Of a DNA stretch of 64,000 nucleotides, positions 1 through 9,306 are shown one piece after another. Location of the stretch: NCBI GenBank assembly GCA_965242805.1, contig CBDETD010000002.1:5084001-5148000 (forward strand), in the 5' to 3' direction. The notes under the pieces were generated by a model that had not been told where the DNA came from, ran no database searches, and was given only the letters and a program-made list of their open reading frames with translations. Numbering within the stretch: the stretch's first letter is position 1; every line of letters begins with the position of its first letter. The DNA is from JANQEU01 sp965242805. GTDB taxonomy: Bacteria > Bacteroidota > Bacteroidia > Cytophagales > Cyclobacteriaceae. A program made the position numbers and the translations under genes.

Positions 1-1
1 T

Positions 2-1099
2 GGTGGCTATGTTTTAGCTGGATCGTCAATGTCATCGGATAATGATGTAACGAGTAACAATGGAGGTTTCGATTATTGGGTAGTAAAGGTAGATGAAAAT
101 GGCACTGTTCAGTGGGAATCAAATTTTGGAGGAACAGGAAATGACCATGCCCGAGGTATTGCTCAGCTTACTGATGGCAGCTATGTTGTAAGTGGATACA
201 GCAATTCCACGGATGGCGATGCGTCGACAAATTATGGTGATGACGATGCCTGGCTCATTAAGTTGGATATTAATGGAAATCTGGTTTGGCAAGCAACCCT
301 GGGCACGACATATGGTGACAGGGCTATGGGTCTGGAGGCAACGGATGATGGCGGATTCGTAGTAACAGGTCACGTGGATATAAACACATACTCCAATCTC
401 TGGATTGCCAAATTTGATGCCATCAATAATCTTGAATGGGAAAATCATTACGGAGGTATTTTCTATGAAATCGGCTATAATATTAGCAGCACTGCTGATG
501 GTGGGTACATTGCTTGTGGTTATTCCAATACTGATGGCACCTCATTTGGTTCAGATAGTTACTATGTAGTTAAGGTTGATAATTTAGGTAACCTCCAATG
601 GGAGACCAGACTAGGAGGATCCAATTCTGAATATGCCTGGGATGTAGTTGAATTAAGTAGCCAATATGTTGTGGTAGGTTATTCCCGATCTGCAGATGGA
701 GATGTGATCGGTAATAATGGTACCTGGGATTCTTGGATAGTGGGCCTGGATGATAATGGTAATTTGCTCTGGAATCGCAACTATGGCGGAAGTCAAAATG
801 ATTTAGCATATTCTGTGACTGAAGACGGATCAGGGGGGCTTACAATCGCAGGGTCCACAACGTCGACAGATGGGGATGTCTCCAACAATATTTACGGTAA
901 CAGCAGCTGGATCATCAACGTAGATGGCTCCGGTAATCTTTTATGGGAACGATCTCTACAAGGGAAAAATGCACACGAAATTCTCTTATCCAATGATGGA
1001 GGATATGTGATTGGAGGAAGTTCTTACACGGGTTATAACAACAAGGGCAGTGATGATTTCACGCTGTGGAAAACTGACTCTCAAGGTAATATCAACTAA
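2..1099 (+). CDS. Beta-propeller repeat protein, 5' end outside window
   Basis: The frame is already open at base 2, upstream of the first ATG at 29, so the gene begins outside the window and only its last ~366 codons are present. The protein is built of ~50-residue repeats with a recurrent pattern: GGY.V.GYS, then (D)D.W..K.D..GN..W, then .YGG. This is the SBBP/delta-60-like beta-propeller pattern of secreted Bacteroidota proteins. Seven or so repeats are visible (for example WVVKVDENGTVQWESNFGG, WLIKLDINGNLVWQATLG and WIINVDGSGNLLWERSLQG). The protein stops right after the last blade, ending DSQGNIN, so no T9SS sorting domain follows, unlike the other large secreted proteins here. An extracellular or surface location is likely from the family, but the signal peptide lies outside the window. 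A hairpin terminator follows. Confidence 0.8.
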   Translation, partial: GGYVLAGSSMSSDNDVTSNNGGFDYWVVKVDENGTVQWESNFGGTGNDHARGIAQLTDGSYVVSGYSNSTDGDASTNYGDDDAWLIKLDINGNLVWQATLGTTYGDRAMGLEATDDGGFVVTGHVDINTYSNLWIAKFDAINNLEWENHYGGIFYEIGYNISSTADGGYIACGYSNTDGTSFGSDSYYVVKVDNLGNLQWETRLGGSNSEYAWDVVELSSQYVVVGYSRSADGDVIGNNGTWDSWIVGLDDNGNLLWNRNYGGSQNDLAYSVTEDGSGGLTIAGSTTSTDGDVSNNIYGNSSWIINVDGSGNLLWERSLQGKNAHEILLSNDGGYVIGGSSYTGYNNKGSDDFTLWKTDSQGNIN

Positions 1100-1152
1100 A
1101 TTCCGGATGTAAAAATGATCCCTGAGGTTGATCGAACAAGTATTGAATAAGG

Positions 1153-1174
1153 AGGAGCCAATAGGCTCCTTTTT
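1153..1174 (+). terminator. Rho-independent terminator
   Basis: The stem AGGAGCC / GGCTCCT with an AATA loop is followed by TTTTTA. It lies 53 bp after the stop of the beta-propeller gene and touches the 3' end of the convergent permease gene. The T tract is on the + side only, so it mainly serves the upstream gene. Confidence 0.8.
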
Positions 1175-3623
1175 ATTCGTCACGTAATGTCATTGCTGGA
1201 TTCTTTCGGGCGTTCTTTTGAATGATGATAAGGGAAATACCCGTGATCAAAAGAAGAAGAATGGCTCCTGAAACTATAAAAATGAATGGTGAGATCTGTG
1301 TACGATATGCAAAGTTGTTCAACCACTCTCTACCGTAGTAAAAGCATAATCCACTCCCGATTAGGAATCCTAGCAATAACAACTTCAGGAAGTCATATGT
1401 CACGATCCCTATTAAATGTGGGATAGAGGCTCCCAGAACTTTTCTGATGCTGAATTCCTTGGTGCGTTGCTCGGCGGTGAAGCTGATCAAGCCGATTAGA
1501 CCTAATATCGCAATGAGTACGGCAAGGATGGTGAATGTATCAAGTACCTGACCAAACCTTCTCTGGGATTCGAAGGCGGCGTCGAATTCCTCATCCATGA
1601 AATAGTACTCGAAAGGTAGTGCGGGATTGATCTTTTGCCATTCGGTTTGGAAATGTGCGATGATCTCCTGGTATTCATCAAGGTTTTTTGAATTGAGCCG
1701 GGCCAAAAGAAAGTGTTGGTCTCCCTTCCACATTGGAGCATTTGGATGGAAGATTGCCAATGGTTCCACGGGAATATTAAGATCCCAAAAATTGAAATCT
1801 TTCAATACTCCAACCACATTGAATTGGTTTTCCGGATCGTACATGGCAATCTTTTTACCGAGGACATTATTTGGATCCTCTCCAGGTTTTAGAAATCCCA
1901 TTTGGATAGCACACTTCTCATTTATTACAATGGATCGTATATCACCTTCGCCTTCACTGAAGAAGTTCCTTCCGGCGACCAATTGAAGACCAAGGGTCTC
2001 AATGAATTGATCATCTGTGATCATTGTCGAAACAGCGAGATCCTCTGATTTTTCGGAGCCCATGGGTGTAAGGCTTTCCTGGTACCAAACATCCGGTGGC
2101 ATTTGATTACTCACCGATGCCGAGACGACCCTAGAATTGGATTCCAGAATATCTCGATAGGTTTTACCACGATCAGTCATCCATTCCATATGAGGAATGA
2201 TCAATAAGTTTTCTTCATCGAATCCAAGAGATTTATTTTCAAGGAAATTTAACTGGTCCTTGACCAAAAAACTTGATCCAAGGAGGGCAATGGAAATGGT
2301 GAATTGAAATACAACAAGACTATTCCTTAAGGACTTGCTTTTTATCTTCCTGCTTTTACCCTTCAATACATCCACAGGTTTGAACCGGGTAAGAAACCAC
2401 GCTGGATAGCTGCCCGAAAGCGTCCCGATCACAAAGACCAAAGCCATCATCAATAAACCGATTGACGGATTGTCGAAAATGTTAATGCTTAGAGTTTTCC
2501 CTGAGATCATATTGAACCATGATTTCAAGAGTTCGGCCAGACCAAATCCAAGAACGACCGCAAAAAGACTATACATCAAAGATTCTGTAAGAAATTGGAT
2601 CCTAACCTGGCTATTCCCTGATCCCAGTACTTTGTGGATTCCTACTTCCTTAGCCCGATCTGCATATCGTGCTGTCGACAGGTTCATGAAATTGACGCAT
2701 GAAAGAAGCAAGATCAGGATCGCAACTGTGCTGAAAATGATAACATTATCAATGCTTCCTACACTACCCAGCCTATTTGGGATTTCATCCGAGTATAGAT
2801 GTATGTCGGTTACCTTTTGAAGATAAAGTTCCCAGTTCTTTTGAGCTGCTTCCTCCTCACCCACATATTTAATGGGCAAAGTTTGAAGCTTATTGGCAAT
2901 TGCTTCCATATCCGAATCCTCTTCGAAAACAGCATAAGTCACAAAGGCAGTCCAGATCCATGCATCTTCCCTTCTTTTAACGTGCGGGAAGGAATTTATA
3001 GAAAATAATATATCGAAATCGAAATGGGAGTTATCAGGAATGTCCTCAACAACCCCCGTGACCATCATGGATTGTTTTTGATCTCCTGTTCCCACTGTCA
3101 AAGTTTTACCGAGTGCTTCCTGATTTGGAAAATATTTTCCAGCGTATTCTCGACTAATAACCGCAGAATTTGGATTATCAAGTGCGGTTTGTGGATCTCC
3201 ATTAAGAAATGGAAAAGTGAATACATCGAAGAATCCATTATCGGCTGCTATGATCCAGCTTTCTTCGAAGGATCGTATGTTTCCTACAGCATCTTCTACT
3301 TGTATCAATTTAGCTCCCAAATAGGGTGTATGGACCTTGACTACATGCTTCGCTTCGGGAATATCGTTTTTGATAGCTTTGGAAACACCTGGACCCGTAG
3401 AGCCGAAAACGTCATTGTTTTCGATCCATATGTTAGTCATATTGATCCGGTAGAGTTGTTCTTTGTTCTCGTGGAATTGATCATAGGACAGCTCATCGGC
3501 TACATATACATAAATCAACAAAAAGCAGGCAGCCCCTGATGCCAAACCCAACAAGTTTAAGATGGTGAAGAAACGCTGCCTTAACATAAGGCGAAGGGCT
3601 ATTTTAAGTCGATTTAGGAACAT
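1173..3623 (-). CDS. FtsX/MacB-type ABC transporter permease (816 aa)
   Basis: An inner-membrane permease of the large Bacteroidota FtsX-like family. A membrane helix at residues ~18-42 is followed by a periplasmic MacB core domain (~50-285), then an FtsX block of three helices (~290-410; ILLLSCVNFMNLSTA, then the coupling segment YADRAKEVGIHKVLGSG). A second periplasmic domain and a second FtsX block follow (~690-810), with FTAEQRTKEFSIRKVLGAS as the repeated coupling segment. The length fits the two-FtsX-domain 'DUF4131-free' permeases of ~800 residues. No ATPase gene is adjacent, so the partner must be encoded elsewhere. It lacks the N-terminal prefix domain and the PadR neighbour of the related permease at 29059. 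Substrate unknown; these proteins are usually linked to lipoprotein, peptide or macrolide efflux. Confidence 0.88.
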   Translation of the reverse strand: MFLNRLKIALRLMLRQRFFTILNLLGLASGAACFLLIYVYVADELSYDQFHENKEQLYRINMTNIWIENNDVFGSTGPGVSKAIKNDIPEAKHVVKVHTPYLGAKLIQVEDAVGNIRSFEESWIIAADNGFFDVFTFPFLNGDPQTALDNPNSAVISREYAGKYFPNQEALGKTLTVGTGDQKQSMMVTGVVEDIPDNSHFDFDILFSINSFPHVKRREDAWIWTAFVTYAVFEEDSDMEAIANKLQTLPIKYVGEEEAAQKNWELYLQKVTDIHLYSDEIPNRLGSVGSIDNVIIFSTVAILILLLSCVNFMNLSTARYADRAKEVGIHKVLGSGNSQVRIQFLTESLMYSLFAVVLGFGLAELLKSWFNMISGKTLSINIFDNPSIGLLMMALVFVIGTLSGSYPAWFLTRFKPVDVLKGKSRKIKSKSLRNSLVVFQFTISIALLGSSFLVKDQLNFLENKSLGFDEENLLIIPHMEWMTDRGKTYRDILESNSRVVSASVSNQMPPDVWYQESLTPMGSEKSEDLAVSTMITDDQFIETLGLQLVAGRNFFSEGEGDIRSIVINEKCAIQMGFLKPGEDPNNVLGKKIAMYDPENQFNVVGVLKDFNFWDLNIPVEPLAIFHPNAPMWKGDQHFLLARLNSKNLDEYQEIIAHFQTEWQKINPALPFEYYFMDEEFDAAFESQRRFGQVLDTFTILAVLIAILGLIGLISFTAEQRTKEFSIRKVLGASIPHLIGIVTYDFLKLLLLGFLIGSGLCFYYGREWLNNFAYRTQISPFIFIVSGAILLLLITGISLIIIQKNARKNPAMTLRDE

Positions 3624-3771
3624 GGCTTACAAAATTTCCATATTTCCTTGAAATAATGCTGCCAAATTTGGAATAATCGACTTCCAGCCAACTATTGGTG
3701 ATTTCAGTTCCTGTTTATATTAATCGGGTCTGAAAGAGGACAGTGAACAGTTCGATTTTGATACAGATTGA

Positions 3772-4527
3772 TTAGGATTTTCGACGTTCAACGTCCTCTC
3801 TTGCTCTTTCCATACAATTCCTGCAAATACCATGAGAAAACATAGCGTTTTTTGGTAAAACGGCAATCATGTTTTCAATAGGTTCCCACTCTGAATTCTG
3901 TTGATTCTTGACACTTTTGCAGTAGCTACAAATGGAAAAAACAGGATTGTCTTCAATATCCATATTTTTCTGTGAAACAAAATATTTAACATAATCTGAG
4001 ACCAGATCATAGGTTGGGAATGAACTGAAGACAGTTTCTGATTTCAAATTTACTTCACTGTCAAATGCCACAGTAAGCATGAGCAGGAAATCAGAAACAA
4101 TCAGGATTGACATTAGATCTCTGACTGCTTCAGCACTATTTTCAAAATTTGCATTGGAAATGTAGGAGTAATCATCGTTGATGTAGATGTTCTTCCGAAA
4201 AAAAGCGAAGTTTAGAAATTCATCGTACTTTTTCAGTTCATCCATCGAATCCGGGAATACTCTATTTTCAGTTATGTACTTAATGTCATCCTTCGAAATG
4301 TTTAGTGTATTCATTATTAAAGAATGGAATACATAACAATAATTCGAGTTGCATCGAATTGAGGCTACCAATAGAATTGCCTGGACGACCCTCAAATCCC
4401 TGATTTCTTCTCCCATGTTGAACGCCTTGTCCAACATTTGGTCTAGTATCTCCCCGTATCCGTACTTTTTGGCAATGATTCCAAATAGGGGCAATTTCTT
4501 TGGAAACATTCCTGTTAGGAATTTCAT
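3772..4527 (-). CDS. AhpD-like protein with C-terminal CxxC zinc-ribbon-like tail (251 aa)
   Basis: The N-terminal ~185 residues look like an all-alpha carboxymuconolactone decarboxylase/AhpD-type domain: leader-like MKFLTGMFPKKLPLFGI, then a helical region with RCNSNYCYVFH (C59, C64, H68). In AhpD the catalytic signature is CxxC-x3-H. Here the first cysteine position is serine (S61) and only C64 and H68 keep the spacing. The C-terminal 55 residues carry ICSYCK (C200, C203) and GICRNCMER (C235, C238), the CxxC...HGICxxC tail usually found at the end of sensor kinases and response regulators. It is a single gene with ~150 bp on each side and its operon partners are unknown. Family assignment of the N-terminal part is by eye; the Cys4 tail is clear. 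Confidence 0.6.
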   Translation of the reverse strand: MKFLTGMFPKKLPLFGIIAKKYGYGEILDQMLDKAFNMGEEIRDLRVVQAILLVASIRCNSNYCYVFHSLIMNTLNISKDDIKYITENRVFPDSMDELKKYDEFLNFAFFRKNIYINDDYSYISNANFENSAEAVRDLMSILIVSDFLLMLTVAFDSEVNLKSETVFSSFPTYDLVSDYVKYFVSQKNMDIEDNPVFSICSYCKSVKNQQNSEWEPIENMIAVLPKNAMFSHGICRNCMERAREDVERRKS

Positions 4528-4685
4528 AAATCAAATCAGGTTGGTTGGGTCAATTTACCACCTTTTAGGTAAAGGAGACAACATTCAGGTATGATAACTG
4601 TCGTTCACAAACCAAAAAGGTCATTCGTGAAGATTTGAATTACATCCTTCAGTAAGGTTAATAATTTAAGGTCATCAACCATTCC

Positions 4686-7600
4686 ATGACTAATATGAGA
4701 AAACCATTACTATTATCGATTTTATTTCTTGGATGCTTGCTCACTGCAAGTGCCCAATTGTTGAACATTGATCCACAGTTCAACACAGGCAATGGCACAG
4801 ATGGAGAGATCCACGCTTCCCTGATCCAGCCTGACGGGAAATTGATCATTGTCGGATCATTCAATAGCTATAATTCAAATACTGCATACTCAATTGCCAG
4901 AATCAACACTGATGGGTCCATCGATGGAACCTTCCAGGCAAATGTGGGTACTACATTTCAGAGCTCGACCATTCATGATGTGGGAATTGATAGCAACAAT
5001 GAGCTACTTGTTGTCGGGGATTTTACTGGATATGTGAAAAGGATCAATTCAGACGGTACTCTTGATGCATTTGTATTATCCGGAAGTGGATTGGATGCCA
5101 CGGTGACCGCTATAGCTGTTCAGTCTGATGATAAAATAATCGTTGGAGGGCAATTTGAAACATTCAACACTGTCACAGACAGGGACAAGATAGCCAGGAT
5201 CAATACAGATGGTTCTTTGGACACAGGGTTTGATCCTGGTACGGGATTCAATCCCGGGTCTTTTGCACCGATCAATGATATAGAGATACAAGGGGATGGT
5301 AAAGTGCTGGTAGGCGGTCAATTCACTTCTTACAACGGTGTCTCCAATAACTATTTAATACGACTTAACACTGACGGAACAGAAGACAATGCGTTTACTA
5401 CTGCTACCTCAGGATACGTCGAGGATATTCTTATCCAAAGCGACGATCGCATTTTAATTGCTGGTGCGAATCAAGTCAGCTCAAACGGCCGGATCTTAAG
5501 ATTGGATGCAGATGGAGTCATAGGGGATATTGATCTTTTCGATTCCGGAAGGCAGCTAAGTGTAGCCACAAATACCAACGGTGATATTTTCGTAGGTAGC
5601 TACACAGGACTTTTGGTTCTGGATGCTTCTGATGGTTCGAATATAACCTCCACCTATACATTGGCGCCAGAATTTGGAGTTTCTCCCAAGATCAACACAT
5701 TAGGTTTTAAAGGATTCAATAATCTATATGTCGCTGGTACATTTACCTCTTTTAATGGCTTTGGTGTTAACAATATCACCCAGCTAAATGATTGTAATGG
5801 AATTGAATTGGCAGAGGTTTCCAATAGTGTGATTTCTGTCTGCGAAGGGTCCGATGTAGCCTTTGTGGTCGAGGCCACAGGAGCCGGTATTTCCTACCAA
5901 TGGCAAAAGGTTGAAGCATCAGGTATTTATACTGATCTTACCGATGGGGCAATGTTTTCCGGAACAACCACAGCTTCATTGCTACCTGTGAATGTATCAT
6001 CTACTCAGGATGAGGATCAGTTTCGATGTGTAGTTACCGATGGGGTATGTACACTTACTTCATTCAATTTCACCCTGGATGTCCTCCTTCAACAAAGTAT
6101 TACCGGGCAACCAGTCGATGCTACTGTCTGTAGTTCGGAAAGTGCCTCATTCACTGTGATATATGATGGTGACTTTGGGGAGTTTCAGTGGCAGGTAGAT
6201 GATGGATCCGGAGGTGGATTTGTAGATCTGACAGACGATGGTATCCATTCGAATGTCAATGGAAATACTATGACCATTTCAGGAGCTACCAATGACATGA
6301 ATGCGAACAAATACAGATTTGTAATGGGCCTATGTAATCAAGTGATTTCTAATGAAGTAACGTTAACAGTAAATTCATTGCCAGAAATCACCGAGGTAGA
6401 TGAGAGACCAGGGATTTGTGCATCTGGGGATGCTTCATTTTCAGTTACCGCAAGCGGCGAAGGTACATTGTCCTACCAATGGCAATACCGACAGGCGGGT
6501 GGGACGATTTATGCGGATTTAACAGATGGAGGTATTTATTCAGGTACCACTTCGTCCATGTTGACCTTAACCAGTGTGGATGAAACTTTTTCTGACAACT
6601 ACATAACTGAATCAGATGGCACAAAATACGCTCAATACAGATGTAAGGTAACCGCTAACAGCTGTGAAGTAATCAGTACTGCAGTAAAACTCCTTTCTAT
6701 TTACGACACCCCAACAATAACTACAGACCCGGAGGATGTTAGTGTTTGCGATCAGGGCCAGGGTGCCAGTCAGGTTCAATTTTCAGTAATTACAGATATA
6801 TCTGTTGGTGGATATCAATGGCAGGTGGACGACGGATCCGGAGGTGGTTTTGTAGATCTGGAAGATGGTGGTATTTATTCTAGCACCTCAGGGTCTACCA
6901 TGAGTATCACAGGTGCCACATCAGGTATGAGTGGTTATAAATACCGAGCACTTGTGGGGAATTGTGAGCCTCAGGTTGTATCTGCTGAAGCTACCTTAAC
7001 AGTGAACGACTTGCCTGAGGCCACCTATACAGCTGTTCGTCAGGTCTGTGAAGGGTCAGATGCTTCATATACGATCACAGCTGAAGGCGATAATTTATTA
7101 TATCAATGGCAGGTAGGAAGTGGATCTACTTTTGTTGATCTGGCTGACGACCAGATCTATTCAGGGACATCGTCAAATTCTCTTGCAATTGAATCTCCAC
7201 TGGTGAGCTTGGATGGTACCAATTATCGATGTGTGATTACCGTGGGTGATTGTGAAAAAATTATTACAGTTTCTGCACTTGATGTCATTGCGGAACCAAC
7301 TTTACCAAATGATCCTGTAGATCAGACAGCATGTGTGGATGATTTAGTATCATTCTCGGTATCCACAGCCAGTGGTTTTAATTCTTCAATACATAACTAC
7401 CAGTGGCAGGAGGATTTTGGAGGTCTTGGGGTCTTCACTGATATTGTAGATAATGAAGATTATTCTGGTGCTAATGGCATTTCATTGACAGTAAAAGCTT
7501 CACAAATAAGAAATGGGAACCAATATAGACTAACTATCCAGGGGTGTGAGTCGACCATTACCACCGAACCTGCCACATTGGCAGTAGAGACCGTACCATT

Positions 7601-8642
7601 CATTACGAACTCCACAACAGGTCTGCAAGAGATCTGTGTAGGCGGATCTGCTTCTTTTGGAGTAGAGGCTACTGGCTCCAATTTAGCCTATCAATGGTAC
7701 TATGAAGATTCGGATGGTACTGTCTTCTCAGTAGGAGACGGTGGATCTTTTAGCGGAGGGACCACTGATTCGTTGAAAGTCACCAATGCGTTGGCCGCTT
7801 TTGATGGCTACACTTTCTTCTGTGTAGTCAGTGGGTCTTGTGAACCTGCAGATACTTCCCTTGAAGCGCAACTGTTGGTTGACCAAGTGGCTATTGATAA
7901 CGATGGATTTGTGATAATCAATGGTGCATCTGTGAATAGTACAAATATCTGTGCTGGTGATAACCTATTAATGTCTGTGACGGCTTCCGGAGAATCACCG
8001 ACCTATCAATGGCAATTGAATGGTGTGGATATTGTGGACGGAGATGGCGTCTCTGGAGCAACTACAAGTACACTCAACCTCGAAGGATTGACTTCTGGCA
8101 ACAACGGAGCCTACGTTTGTGTAGTAGGAGGAGAATGTGAATCGAAAGAGTCCATAGCGCTCAATCTGAATGTGATTTCGATTGAAAAACCAGTGATAAG
8201 TCAGCAAACGAGTGGATCATCGACCATTCTCAGTGTCAATATTGGTGGAGAACAAATCGAGTGGTTTAAGGACGGAGAGACTTTTACAAGTGGGTCAAGC
8301 AGTATTGAGGTAAGTGATCCTGGTTCTTATACTGTAATTGTGACCACCCAAGGATGTTCCAGCGAGGAATCAGATCCGGTTGTTGTAAGTGTGGCATTAG
8401 GATTGAGTTTTGCTCCAAACCTTACACTATACCCAAATCCCGTATTATCATCTATCAACCTTAACATCCCTAATTCCGCCTTGAGTGAATATCAATACCA
8501 CATAATTGACATGACAGGTCGTACTTTTAGTAGTGGAGAATTGATTGAAAAAATTGACGTAGACTACCTGAAATCCGGATTTTATTTATTGGTCATTGGG
8601 AACAATACCGAAAAAATAAGTCTGAAGTTCTTTAAAGACTAA
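4686..8642 (+). CDS. T9SS-secreted delta-60 repeat and Ig-like repeat protein (1318 aa)
   Basis: The signal peptide is residues 1-24 (MTNMRKPLLLSILFLGCLLTASAQ in shape: basic start, hydrophobic core, SAQ cleavage); the in-frame ATG at 4695 is an alternative start. Residues ~25-370 hold delta-60 repeats (QPDGKLIIVGSF, ARINTDGSIDGTF and similar), which fold as a beta-propeller. Residues ~375-1235 hold about nine Ig-like domains of ~90 residues, each with a conserved Trp (YQWQ, FQWQ) and a Cys pair (CEGSD...YRCVV). The C-terminus (LYPNPVLSSINLNIPN ... GRTFSSGEL ... GFYLLVI ... ISLKFFKD) is a typical T9SS type A sorting domain, so the protein is probably exported by PorSS and anchored or released at the surface. 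Two Ig repeats carry nearly identical DNA (around 6189 and 6829), a sign of internal recombination. Likely an adhesin; ligand unknown. Confidence 0.9.
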   Translation: MTNMRKPLLLSILFLGCLLTASAQLLNIDPQFNTGNGTDGEIHASLIQPDGKLIIVGSFNSYNSNTAYSIARINTDGSIDGTFQANVGTTFQSSTIHDVGIDSNNELLVVGDFTGYVKRINSDGTLDAFVLSGSGLDATVTAIAVQSDDKIIVGGQFETFNTVTDRDKIARINTDGSLDTGFDPGTGFNPGSFAPINDIEIQGDGKVLVGGQFTSYNGVSNNYLIRLNTDGTEDNAFTTATSGYVEDILIQSDDRILIAGANQVSSNGRILRLDADGVIGDIDLFDSGRQLSVATNTNGDIFVGSYTGLLVLDASDGSNITSTYTLAPEFGVSPKINTLGFKGFNNLYVAGTFTSFNGFGVNNITQLNDCNGIELAEVSNSVISVCEGSDVAFVVEATGAGISYQWQKVEASGIYTDLTDGAMFSGTTTASLLPVNVSSTQDEDQFRCVVTDGVCTLTSFNFTLDVLLQQSITGQPVDATVCSSESASFTVIYDGDFGEFQWQVDDGSGGGFVDLTDDGIHSNVNGNTMTISGATNDMNANKYRFVMGLCNQVISNEVTLTVNSLPEITEVDERPGICASGDASFSVTASGEGTLSYQWQYRQAGGTIYADLTDGGIYSGTTSSMLTLTSVDETFSDNYITESDGTKYAQYRCKVTANSCEVISTAVKLLSIYDTPTITTDPEDVSVCDQGQGASQVQFSVITDISVGGYQWQVDDGSGGGFVDLEDGGIYSSTSGSTMSITGATSGMSGYKYRALVGNCEPQVVSAEATLTVNDLPEATYTAVRQVCEGSDASYTITAEGDNLLYQWQVGSGSTFVDLADDQIYSGTSSNSLAIESPLVSLDGTNYRCVITVGDCEKIITVSALDVIAEPTLPNDPVDQTACVDDLVSFSVSTASGFNSSIHNYQWQEDFGGLGVFTDIVDNEDYSGANGISLTVKASQIRNGNQYRLTIQGCESTITTEPATLAVETVPFITNSTTGLQEICVGGSASFGVEATGSNLAYQWYYEDSDGTVFSVGDGGSFSGGTTDSLKVTNALAAFDGYTFFCVVSGSCEPADTSLEAQLLVDQVAIDNDGFVIINGASVNSTNICAGDNLLMSVTASGESPTYQWQLNGVDIVDGDGVSGATTSTLNLEGLTSGNNGAYVCVVGGECESKESIALNLNVISIEKPVISQQTSGSSTILSVNIGGEQIEWFKDGETFTSGSSSIEVSDPGSYTVIVTTQGCSSEESDPVVVSVALGLSFAPNLTLYPNPVLSSINLNIPNSALSEYQYHIIDMTGRTFSSGELIEKIDVDYLKSGFYLLVIGNNTEKISLKFFKD

Positions 8643-8665
8643 ACCCTCATCACAACAACCAAACC

Positions 8666-8699
8666 GCGGCCTCCCGGATTTCCGGAAGGCCGCATTTTT
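8666..8699 (+). terminator. Strong hairpin terminator
   Basis: The outer stem GCGGCCT / AGGCCGC and inner stem CCGGA / TCCGG are followed by TTTTT on the + strand. It ends the T9SS gene at 8642 and lies 3' of the convergent DUF4199 gene, so it may act in both directions. Confidence 0.85.
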
Positions 8700-8700
8700 C

Positions 8701-9231
8701 TTATTTTTTCTTCAGTATCAATGCTGAAAATATGGCAATGATCAGACCGACTGGGAATATCTCCATGAACACCTGTGGCATTCGAATGATCGGATTCTTG
8801 TAGCTGACTGCCCAACTGTCCATTTCTGCTTTTTTGGAAGCCAGCTCAGATTCACTGAGACCTTTGTCAACCAGGGAAGCCATTTGTCCATCTACGTATT
8901 GTTCCGCAAAATCCGGCCAGAAATTGGGGTAGTATATTTCCCAGCCTAAAACGTAGATCACACTTGCTACCAAGACGATGATCAAACCATTGAAAAAGGC
9001 ATCCTTGAAGCTGATGATTCCCCCTTTGTGCTTGTCTCGATATGATCTTATTCCTACAAACACAAATGCCAGAGCTACTATCATCGAGAGATAACCAAGT
9101 ACCTCACCAATAGAGAAATTTGGATCGTCCGCTCCGGACATCCTCATAATGATCCCTCCGACAAACATTCCACCAATAACCACTCCTCCGGATATTATAC
9201 CATAAATAAACAAGGATCTCTTTGCTTTCAT
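8701..9231 (-). CDS. DUF4199 family membrane protein (176 aa)
   Basis: Four membrane segments are visible: residues ~7-30, ~42-64, ~80-102 and ~148-170. The ISFKDAFFNGLIIVLVASVIYVLGW block before the third loop, and the YPNFWPDFAEQYVDGQMASL loop, are typical of DUF4199, a Bacteroidota family of unknown function. The size (~175 aa) is the family norm. It follows the membrane-anchored LuxR-type gene on the same strand with a 75-bp gap, a pairing I recognise as recurrent in this phylum, which suggests the two act together or are co-regulated. It ends KKK directly next to the bidirectional terminator. Confidence 0.8.
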   Translation of the reverse strand: MKAKRSLFIYGIISGGVVIGGMFVGGIIMRMSGADDPNFSIGEVLGYLSMIVALAFVFVGIRSYRDKHKGGIISFKDAFFNGLIIVLVASVIYVLGWEIYYPNFWPDFAEQYVDGQMASLVDKGLSESELASKKAEMDSWAVSYKNPIIRMPQVFMEIFPVGLIIAIFSALILKKK

Positions 9232-9306
9232 AATGATTTCATTTTTTCACAAAACAGCCCCTTAATGGTCGAATAGTTTTCACTCGAAAGTATGATTTGA
9301 GGTAAA

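Noticed and set aside
2470..3539. Several 70-170 residue + strand frames opposite the FtsX permease at 1173
   Set aside because: They are antisense shadows of a long, well-supported gene, without family matches or start context.
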